5,271 nucleotides of DNA, taken from NCBI GenBank assembly GCA_017615955.1, contig JAFZZD010000431.1:1-5271 (forward strand), read 5' to 3'. The position numbers and the translations under genes are program-made. This document shows positions 1 to 5,271 of this stretch, piece by piece. The notes beneath the pieces are model-generated. The model searched no databases. It was not told where the DNA came from and saw nothing but the letters and a program-made list of their open reading frames with translations. How positions within the stretch are numbered: the stretch's first letter is position 1; each line of letters starts with the position of its first letter. The stretch is from Victivallales bacterium. Its GTDB lineage: Bacteria; Verrucomicrobiota; Lentisphaeria; Oligosphaerales; Oligosphaeraceae.

Positions 1-113
1 TAATTTATTTTAAATTATTTATTTGTATTTTTATTTCTTTGTTATAAATTATGCGCACTGTTTTAAAAAGAGTATGATTTTTACATAATTTAAGTTTAAG
101 GTGAGGTAAAGAA
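1..113 (+). promoter_or_regulatory. AT-rich leader, presumed operon promoter region
   Basis: The stretch before the first gene is almost entirely A and T, in sharp contrast to the balanced composition of the four genes. It is the natural place for the operon promoter. Possible -10-like hexamers are TATAAA at 43-48 and TATGAT at 73-78, but neither has a convincing -35 partner at 16-18 bases, so no promoter is assigned. TAATTT (1-6) and AAATTA (12-17) form a 6-bp inverted repeat followed by T-rich sequence. This could be the tail of an upstream terminator, but it is all A/T and therefore weak. A strong Shine-Dalgarno sequence, AAGGTGAGG, lies at 98-106, seven bases before the ATG at 114. Confidence 0.5.
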
Positions 114-1514
114 ATGAGTTCAAGTGATGAGAAAAAGGGATTGGGATTTTGGTCAGGGTTGTTGCGGGAGGCATTTTCCACTCACGATGAGTTGGAGATT
201 GAGGAGCGCTGGGCGAATGGCACCATAGGTAACATCCCCAGCATTTCGCAGGTGAGCGTGGAGTGTCCGCGCCCGTGGATGTTCGCCCGCATGTTTTTTC
301 TGACGCTGGTGGCGTATTTTCTGCTAAATTACCTTTGGCTGCATTTTCACAATCCGAACATGCTTCCTGGGCTGATATTTGTGGGTACCTGTGTTTTTCC
401 ACTATGCGTGCTGGTTTTCTTCTTTGAGTTGAATGCACGCCGCAATGTGTCGATATTTCTAGTTGGCCGCATATTGTTCCTAGGCGGTTCATTGTCGTTG
501 CTGTTTTCCTTGTTCATGTTCAAGGTCACGAGTGCGCTGGGGCTTAACTGGATGGGGGCTTCTGTGGCGGGCATTGCGGAGGAGATAGGAAAGCTGCTGG
601 CAGTCGTGGCGGTTGCCAGGAACCGTCGTTATCCCTATATTCTGAACGGCATTCTTTTTGGTGCGGCAGTGGGGACGGGCTTTGCCATCTACGAATCCGC
701 TGGCTATGCGTTGAATGCACTGGTGGTCAACATCCTCAACATTGTCCTCACGAACACTGAAAAGGTGGTTGCCACATTGAATTCGCCGCAGTTGGCCACG
801 TTGAATCTCTACGAAAAGATCAGCCAGATCTATGCCATGCTGGCCGAGATGAGCCGTGATGACTTTATAGGCGTGATCAACATCAGAGGCTTCCTGGCGC
901 CAATGTGCCATATCATCTGGACTGCTATTACGGCAGGCGGTTTCTGGCTTGTGAAGGGCAGCCGAAAATTCAGCGTTTCCATGTTGTTTGACATACGCTT
1001 CATTGGCTGCCTTCTATCTTCGATGCTGCTTCATGCAATCTGGAACTGCAGCTGGAATCCAAATGTGTTCTGCGCCTTTGACAAGCAGATCGCGCTGGGG
1101 ATAATCGGCTGGATAATTGTGCTGACAATTGCTCGGCTGGGATTCAAGCAGCTGGCTGCCGAGAAGGCGAGCAGCCAGGCGGAACCAGAAGCGGAGGAGG
1201 GCATCAAGGAGGTCATATGCATACAGACTGTGTATGTGGAGAAATTGGTGAAGCCGTCGCCTGAACCAGCTCAGTCCCATGTTGCCGAAAAGATGGGCTA
1301 TGATTATTTGGGCATTGAGAATGAAGTTTCAGAAAGCAAAGTCGCCGAGGCGAATCGCGAACGTCCTGACTTTCATGGACGCTCCTGGTATGATGATTAC
1401 AAACGTGCTGGTGCAGATAAAAACGATGAAGGCATTGGAAGCGGTACAGCTTCCAGACGGCGTTGGGAGAACTATATGAAGCGAGGTGAGGGACAAGATG
1501 GTAGAGAAAAATAA
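114..1514 (+). CDS. PrsW-family intramembrane metalloprotease with long cytosolic tail
   Basis: This 466-residue membrane protein is probably a PrsW-type intramembrane protease of the CAAX-protease/ABI superfamily. Residues 1-55 are hydrophilic. About eight hydrophobic helices follow, roughly at 57-78, 84-105, 113-135, 145-166, 174-198, 261-280, 291-312 and 324-342. The family's conserved residues are all visible: the EExxK motif at E156-E157-K160 (AEEIGK), E194 (IYES), H266 (MCHIIWT) and H307 (LLHAIWN). Known members such as Bacillus subtilis PrsW (about 218 residues) make the first cut in the anti-sigma factor RsiW; the substrate here is unknown. Two parts are larger than in that protein: a loop of about 50 residues between E194 and H266, and a charged tail (343-466) rich in Glu, Ala and Arg, with a twice-repeated short motif near its end. 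The ATG at 114 follows a good Shine-Dalgarno sequence. The 3' end overlaps the next gene by 17 bases. Family assignment is firm, activity is inferred. Confidence 0.88.
   Translation: MSSSDEKKGLGFWSGLLREAFSTHDELEIEERWANGTIGNIPSISQVSVECPRPWMFARMFFLTLVAYFLLNYLWLHFHNPNMLPGLIFVGTCVFPLCVLVFFFELNARRNVSIFLVGRILFLGGSLSLLFSLFMFKVTSALGLNWMGASVAGIAEEIGKLLAVVAVARNRRYPYILNGILFGAAVGTGFAIYESAGYALNALVVNILNIVLTNTEKVVATLNSPQLATLNLYEKISQIYAMLAEMSRDDFIGVINIRGFLAPMCHIIWTAITAGGFWLVKGSRKFSVSMLFDIRFIGCLLSSMLLHAIWNCSWNPNVFCAFDKQIALGIIGWIIVLTIARLGFKQLAAEKASSQAEPEAEEGIKEVICIQTVYVEKLVKPSPEPAQSHVAEKMGYDYLGIENEVSESKVAEANRERPDFHGRSWYDDYKRAGADKNDEGIGSGTASRRRWENYMKRGEGQDGREK
1483..1492 (+). promoter_or_regulatory. Ribosome binding site deciding the HTH gene start
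   Basis: GAGGTGAGGG lies five bases before the ATG at 1498 and inside the coding region of the protease gene. An in-frame GTG at 1486 would give four extra residues, but that GTG is itself part of this Shine-Dalgarno sequence, so ATG 1498 is the better start. Its position within the upstream gene suggests translational coupling. Confidence 0.75.
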
Positions 1515-1863
1515 ATTTTACTCGCTGGAGGAAGTGGCGGACTTGCTGGGGGTGACGTATCAATTGATTTACAAGTTGGTGCGTAGCGGTGAAATGCCTG
1601 CCTTGCGCGTTGGGAAGATGTATCGCATCACAGGCGATGATCTGGAGGCGTACCTGAACAAATCACGGGTGAAATCAGGCGATGAAGGCGGCATGCCGGA
1701 GCCCGTGGTGTGTTCTGTCTGCGGGCGCAGTTACGTCAGCAAGATGTCAATTGCAGGTGCTTGTGAGGTATGCGGCCTGCCGATATGCCGCAGTTGCGCG
1801 GAACTGAAAAACGCGCATTTATGCGAAATACACGCGATTGGAGCAGAAAGCAAGAAAAACTAA
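1498..1863 (+). CDS. Excisionase/MerR-type HTH protein with C-terminal zinc cluster
   Basis: This is a 121-residue soluble protein. Residues 8-53 form a typical HTH_17 (excisionase/MerR-like) DNA-binding domain: YSLEEVADLLGVT, then the recognition helix region with IYKLVRSGEMPALRVG, then the wing RITGDDLEAYL. After a linker (about 55-69) comes a compact cysteine-rich module with eight potential zinc ligands in pairs: C72/C75, C89/C92, C97/C100 and C109/H112. That spacing is what a binuclear cross-brace or B-box-like fold would need, although the exact fold cannot be named by eye. Stand-alone HTH_17 proteins usually lack such a module. Placed between the protease and the SPFH gene, it could be the operon's own regulator or an adaptor that joins DNA binding to the other zinc-ribbon proteins; both are inference. 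It overlaps the protease gene by 17 bases and ends 17 bases before the next ATG. Confidence 0.88.
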   Translation: MVEKNKFYSLEEVADLLGVTYQLIYKLVRSGEMPALRVGKMYRITGDDLEAYLNKSRVKSGDEGGMPEPVVCSVCGRSYVSKMSIAGACEVCGLPICRSCAELKNAHLCEIHAIGAESKKN

Positions 1864-1864
1864 T

Positions 1865-1872
1865 AGAAGGAG
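1865..1872 (+). promoter_or_regulatory. Ribosome binding site deciding the SPFH gene start
   Basis: AGAAGGAG sits eight bases before the ATG at 1881, directly after the stop codon of the HTH gene. It supports 1881 over the farther in-frame ATG at 1770, which would lie deep inside the zinc-cluster coding sequence and has no comparable site. Confidence 0.8.
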
Positions 1873-1880
1873 CATGGAGC

Positions 1881-3674
1881 ATGTTGGATAGTTTCTTCAG
1901 TAACAAGTGCCAGGCTTACGTGGATGAGAATGGCAGGGCGTTGACAGGTGCTGCATTGGAGGCGGCGCGCCATGACCCAAATGCAAGGCGTTGCGGGCAT
2001 AGTGTGCCACTGCGCGCCAAGTTCTGCAGCAAATGCCACAGCCCCGCGCCGAAGGCATGGTGGCGTTGCGGTTCATGCGGCAAGTGGATTGGCCAGGAGA
2101 GCGAGAATTGCCCCCATTGCGGACACACGCAGGATTTGTCCTCGCGCATCAGTTTGGACAACGGGCACTGGCGCAAGGGTGACGATGTCTTTGCGCAGCG
2201 TTTTGAGTTGAATGATGTGGCGGCGATGTTTACCCGCGGTCTGGTGATTAGCGAGGGGCAGTGCGCCATTCTGCTTGGCAATGGCTGTGTTGCCGATGTG
2301 CTGCCTCCAGGAAAATATGCCGCAGCGGATCTGGTGGATCTGGACAAGTATGCGAAGAGCGGTGACAGCAAGTCCCTGATTATGGTGGATTTGGGGGAGA
2401 TTGCTTATCCTGTCAGGCTAAATGGCCTGAAGAGCAAAGATGATTTGAATGTGGATTTGGAGTGCCGTGTCGTGGTCCGTTTCAATCCTGAAAATGCCGA
2501 AAAGTTCATTTCCAACTTAATGTGCCAAAGGGAATCTGTTTATGTGGTCAGCCCGTTCAATTCCGTGGTGAGTTACGAGGCCATAGCCAGGAATTACCTT
2601 TTGAAGGAGCTGGAGATAGGCGTGAGGGATGTCTGCAACGGGCATACCATTGACGAGTTGTTCAAGGACGCTGCACTGCGTGTTGAACTTGAGGATCATG
2701 TCAAGGAATATCTCAAGCGTTCTCTGTATTCACTTGGCCTGCAGTTTATTCGTCTTGCGGAGGTTGACTTCATAGGGGATTTCTATGACAGGCTGCGTGA
2801 GATGTCTGGTGATGTTGAGCGTAATCGCCGTGAGCTTGAAGTGAAGCTGCGTCTGGACGAACTCATGCGTGACGCAGAAAAGCGCAAGGCGCTGGGCGCG
2901 GATAATCTGGATGACTATCTTGAGCAGCTTGCCCTGGAGAAGGACATGAAGGACATAATGCGGGCGGACGAGATCTCCAAAATAAAGGAGGCCTTCGAGA
3001 GGGACAGGGCAATCGCTGAACTGGAGACACGCTACCGGAAGGCTAAGAAGGAGCAGACAGATGTCCACGAATTGGAGAAAATTGACGCGGAGCACGATGA
3101 GGAGCTAAAGAGGATACAGAAGGCGGGCGAAATTGAGCGTCGCCAGAGCGAACATGCTGAATTGCTTCGCCAGAAACTTGCAGAGCAGAACGCCTCGCTT
3201 GAATATGAGCGCATTGAATTGCTGATTCAGAAGGAACGCGAGCAGGCTGCTTTGGAATTGGCCTCCCAGAAACTGGATTTGGAGGACAAGAAAGGGGACA
3301 TTCAGGACAAGCACGAGGCGGCGCGCGCCGAAACATTGAAGGAACTTGATATTCTGACGCGCATTTCACTCGCAAGAACCCCCGCTGAAATGCACTACCT
3401 CATGAAGGTGAATGCGCAGATGCTGCGCTCCGGCAAGGACCCGATGCAACTGCTGGCCGAGGCGGCCGCCGATGGAAACAGCGCAGCTGCAGAAGCTCTG
3501 AAGAACATGTCAGCAGACAAGATTGCGATGCTGGAGGAGATGCGCCGCGCCGCACAGGCCTCGCATAAGGAGGAGGTTGAGAGGTTGGAGCGAATGTACA
3601 ACAGTGGCCTGGAGGCAGTTGCCAAGGCGGCCACGGGCAATACCTCCACAAACACGACACAGATAATCAAATAG
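1881..3674 (+). CDS. Zinc-ribbon SPFH/Band-7 coiled-coil protein
   Basis: This is a 597-residue protein with no visible signal peptide or membrane helix. The N-terminus carries a double zinc-ribbon-like region: C38, H40, C49 and C52, then a complete C63/C66/C77/C80 ribbon. An SPFH (Band-7) domain spans about 112-305. It opens with the family-like VISEGQCAILLGNG and VLPPGKY segments (122-146) and continues through an alternating beta/alpha region. From about 305 to 500 the chain is almost all charged Lys/Glu/Arg helix, a long coiled coil as in flotillin/stomatin relatives. A further Ala-rich helical part (500-585) and a Thr/Asn-rich tail end the protein. SPFH proteins oligomerise and organise membrane microdomains or regulate membrane proteases. 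Lacking an anchor, this one is closer in design to zinc-ribbon SPFH proteins of the Bacillus YdjI ('virion core-like') type than to HflK/C; YdjI is recalled from memory and not aligned. It is likely a scaffold working with the protease gene upstream. Confidence 0.87.
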   Translation: MLDSFFSNKCQAYVDENGRALTGAALEAARHDPNARRCGHSVPLRAKFCSKCHSPAPKAWWRCGSCGKWIGQESENCPHCGHTQDLSSRISLDNGHWRKGDDVFAQRFELNDVAAMFTRGLVISEGQCAILLGNGCVADVLPPGKYAAADLVDLDKYAKSGDSKSLIMVDLGEIAYPVRLNGLKSKDDLNVDLECRVVVRFNPENAEKFISNLMCQRESVYVVSPFNSVVSYEAIARNYLLKELEIGVRDVCNGHTIDELFKDAALRVELEDHVKEYLKRSLYSLGLQFIRLAEVDFIGDFYDRLREMSGDVERNRRELEVKLRLDELMRDAEKRKALGADNLDDYLEQLALEKDMKDIMRADEISKIKEAFERDRAIAELETRYRKAKKEQTDVHELEKIDAEHDEELKRIQKAGEIERRQSEHAELLRQKLAEQNASLEYERIELLIQKEREQAALELASQKLDLEDKKGDIQDKHEAARAETLKELDILTRISLARTPAEMHYLMKVNAQMLRSGKDPMQLLAEAAADGNSAAAEALKNMSADKIAMLEEMRRAAQASHKEEVERLERMYNSGLEAVAKAATGNTSTNTTQIIK

Positions 3675-3690
3675 CGGGAGGACGAAGATT

Positions 3691-5166
3691 ATGAAGTGTC
3701 CATATTGCCAAGAGGAATTGCCGGAAGACCATGGCGATATATGCGACTTCTGCGGCAAGGAGCTCAACTTTGATGAAGCGCCTGCAAATGAGGAGAAGGG
3801 CATTGAGGGGATAAGCCAGAACGCATCCAACAATGCTGCCACCGATTTGAGGCAGGCAGCTGAACGTGAAGCTATCAGGCGGGATGCCACCATCATCAAT
3901 ATTCCGCAAAGTATGCGGGGATTCAACCTTGGGGCGAGGGCGAATGAACTGGTGTCATCAGGCGAGAAAGCCTCCTCTGCCTTCTTCACGTCAAATGCTT
4001 TTTTTGACGTGTGGTATGCGAAGAACCGCTTTCTTCTGGCGGGCGGGCAGATGCTGCTGGATTTGAAGTTGCAGATTCTTGATGCCTCTGTAAGGAATAT
4101 GCGAATCTGTCTGCTCACTAAAGTTGGGGACAACAGCACACTTAAGAGGGTGCCTTGCGATGAGGTTTCCGCTGGAGAGGCCTTTGAACTGCCTGTCAGC
4201 CTCTATGTGGAGAACGAGAAGATCAATGGGATGGCCCTTTTGACCTTCTTCTTCATGTTTGACACAAATGACGGGCGGAAGTGCTACAAGATGGACGTGC
4301 GTTCGCGGATTTACGCGAGAGGGCAGTCAGTCAGCTCCATCGTCATGAACATCCAGGCGGATGGAGGCAGTGTGAATGATCTGTCGGGAATGGGCAGTCT
4401 GGAGAACACGTGCCGCAATGGCGATGAACTGCTGGAACGCGCCAATGCCGAGCCGCCTAAATACAGCAGATATCAGATAATCCAGTTGCGCCAGGTGCCT
4501 GCAAATGTGCTGGAGTATATGTCATCATACGTCTGCGACATGCTGACGCTGGAGTGGCGTGGCATAAAATACCACCTCTGCGGAAAAGCGGACATAACAA
4601 TCGGGCGCAAATGGGAAATCAACGACTTTGCCTTGGTGGACTGGGTACATACCGCCAGTGACAGGGATGACTTCAACCGCCATACAAGCAAGACCCACGC
4701 GCAGATTCACTGGCTGGGCGACGCTGTCAACCTGATTGATGTGAGCACTAACGGGACAATGGTCAATGGCGTTCTGCCGGAGGCTGGCGGCGTCGGCGGC
4801 ATTCGACTGCCTGATGCGGCAACCTTGACAATGGGGAACTTCAAGCTGAATATGTGCATACAGAAGTGCGGCACTGAGGCTGGATACTCGTTCTGCAGGG
4901 ATTGCCGCTGCGCAAAGGTGCGTTCAATGACTTTGCAGCGCAAGGATGATGTTCCCGAGGTGCTGATGCTTGTATGGCAATGCTGTGACATGGCTGCATT
5001 GGGTGTCGCTGACAACCGTGGCGGCCTTTTAGTTTACAGGCGAAACGGCGGTTTCTTCTGCCGGTTCCCGGATGGGCGGATTGAGGCGCTTACCCCGAAT
5101 ATGGAGTTTCCTTTTGGCGGGGATACGATAAAGGTGAGCAATTACGTGAGGGATAAGTTTTCGTAA
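3691..5166 (+). CDS. Zinc-ribbon and FHA-domain protein
   Basis: This is a 491-residue soluble protein. A single N-terminal zinc ribbon (C3/C6, C18/C21) is followed by a low-complexity acidic/Ala linker to about 70. A beta-rich region (about 100-225) looks like a beta-sandwich of unassigned family. The FHA domain is at about 292-388, with the phosphothreonine-binding signature intact: GR at 305-306, SxxH at S333-H336 and NGTxxNG at 354-360. FHA domains bind phosphothreonine peptides, so a Ser/Thr kinase is the expected partner, but none is encoded here. A second cysteine group follows (C389, C393, C402, C405, C407), possibly another zinc site. The last 60 residues are again beta-rich (GLLVYRRNGG to GGDTIKVSNY). 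GGGAGGA at 3676-3682, eight bases before the ATG, supports the start. It is the last gene of the operon and lies 16 bases after the SPFH gene. The role is inferred to be a phospho-dependent adaptor. Confidence 0.88.
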   Translation: MKCPYCQEELPEDHGDICDFCGKELNFDEAPANEEKGIEGISQNASNNAATDLRQAAEREAIRRDATIINIPQSMRGFNLGARANELVSSGEKASSAFFTSNAFFDVWYAKNRFLLAGGQMLLDLKLQILDASVRNMRICLLTKVGDNSTLKRVPCDEVSAGEAFELPVSLYVENEKINGMALLTFFFMFDTNDGRKCYKMDVRSRIYARGQSVSSIVMNIQADGGSVNDLSGMGSLENTCRNGDELLERANAEPPKYSRYQIIQLRQVPANVLEYMSSYVCDMLTLEWRGIKYHLCGKADITIGRKWEINDFALVDWVHTASDRDDFNRHTSKTHAQIHWLGDAVNLIDVSTNGTMVNGVLPEAGGVGGIRLPDAATLTMGNFKLNMCIQKCGTEAGYSFCRDCRCAKVRSMTLQRKDDVPEVLMLVWQCCDMAALGVADNRGGLLVYRRNGGFFCRFPDGRIEALTPNMEFPFGGDTIKVSNYVRDKFS

Positions 5167-5271
5167 CTATTCAGAATCCCTCTTTAACGCAGAGGCGCAG
5201 AGGCGCAAGGACGCAGAGAAACTTGAACTGTGACTTTTGCCTTTCCTGCGTTTATCGTATGGTTGTGCAGA
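5167..5271. other. Intergenic region downstream of the operon
   Basis: No open reading frame or RNA gene is recognisable in this last stretch, which is cut off by the window edge. It contains the octamer array and the distal inverted partner CTGCGTT (5246-5252). A classical intrinsic terminator (GC-rich stem followed by a T run) is not visible after the FHA gene. Termination may be Rho-dependent, lie beyond the window, or use the repeat element as a hairpin. Confidence 0.55.
5187..5218. repeat. Four-unit octamer tandem repeat (RCGCAGAG)
   Basis: Four head-to-tail 8-base units fill exactly 32 bases: ACGCAGAG, GCGCAGAG, GCGCAAGG and ACGCAGAG. The third unit has two changes. The repeat begins 20 bases after the FHA gene stop. 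Short tandem repeats of this general kind, often built on CGCAGAG, occur as dispersed intergenic elements in several bacterial groups (from memory). The two outer units are identical. CCTCT at 5179-5183 pairs with AGAGG at 5191-5195 around a 7-base loop. AACGCAG (5186-5192) is mirrored by CTGCGTT (5246-5252), so the array may be part of a larger folded element. No coding function is seen. Confidence 0.8.

Noticed and set aside
1..40. Intrinsic terminator of an upstream gene
   Set aside because: The only stem (TAATTT/AAATTA) is six A/T pairs; in such AT-rich DNA this is expected by chance, so it is mentioned only as a possibility.
49..492. Antisense open frame covering the leader and the start of the protease gene
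   Set aside because: It has a low-complexity product with no domain and overlaps the supported protease N-terminus and its ribosome site.
1279..1479. Small + strand open frame inside the protease tail
   Set aside because: It is in another frame of the protease gene, has no ribosome site, and its product has no recognisable features.
1486..1497. GTG start adding four residues to the HTH protein
   Set aside because: The GTG is inside the Shine-Dalgarno sequence GAGGTGAGGG that serves the ATG at 1498.
1770..1880. ATG start 37 codons upstream for the SPFH protein
   Set aside because: It would overlap the conserved zinc-cluster codons of the HTH gene in another frame, has no good ribosome site, and encodes residues unlike the SPFH family; ATG 1881 has a strong site.
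3510..4139. Long antisense open frame of about 209 codons across the SPFH/FHA junction
   Set aside because: It lies opposite two well-supported genes, its product shows no recognisable domain, and it runs through the gene boundary; it is a shadow of coding composition.
114..5166. Phage or mobile-element origin
   Set aside because: There is no integrase, transposase, tRNA-linked attachment site or structural phage gene. The excisionase-like HTH is a very common domain and does not by itself show mobility, and the 'virion core-like' label of some SPFH relatives is only a name.
5187..5218. CRISPR array
   Set aside because: The units are 8 bases and directly adjacent, with no spacers and no cas genes in the window.

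Overview
The window holds one tight, four-gene operon on the + strand, preceded by a very AT-rich leader (1-113) and followed by a short intergenic stretch with an octamer tandem repeat (5187-5218). All four genes are complete. Gene junctions are a 17-base overlap, a 17-base gap and a 16-base gap, and each gene has a readable Shine-Dalgarno sequence. This points to a single co-transcribed and partly translationally coupled unit.

The order is: (1) a polytopic membrane protein of the PrsW family of intramembrane proteases, with a long hydrophilic C-terminal tail (114-1514); (2) a small excisionase/MerR-type helix-turn-helix protein fused to an eight-ligand zinc cluster (1498-1863); (3) a soluble zinc-ribbon, SPFH/Band-7 and long coiled-coil protein (1881-3674); (4) a zinc-ribbon, beta-sandwich and FHA protein (3691-5166). 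No gene is recognised well enough for a firm symbol.

As inference, the set looks like a membrane-linked signalling or envelope-surveillance module. An intramembrane protease supplies the only membrane anchor. An oligomerising SPFH/coiled-coil protein would form a scaffold at the membrane. An FHA protein would read threonine phosphorylation by a kinase not present here. A small HTH protein could regulate the operon. Three of the four proteins carry treble-clef or ribbon zinc modules, an unusual shared theme. I do not recognise this exact four-gene combination as a characterised system, but I cannot search for it.

The host is a bacterium with standard Shine-Dalgarno initiation and roughly balanced base composition in the genes, against strongly AT-rich upstream DNA. 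The SPFH/FHA/zinc-ribbon flavour and the CGCAGAG-type repeat would suit a PVC-group bacterium (Lentisphaerota, Kiritimatiellota or Planctomycetota-like). That is a weak guess: nothing in the window fixes the taxonomy. There are no RNA genes, CRISPR arrays, transposases or phage genes.
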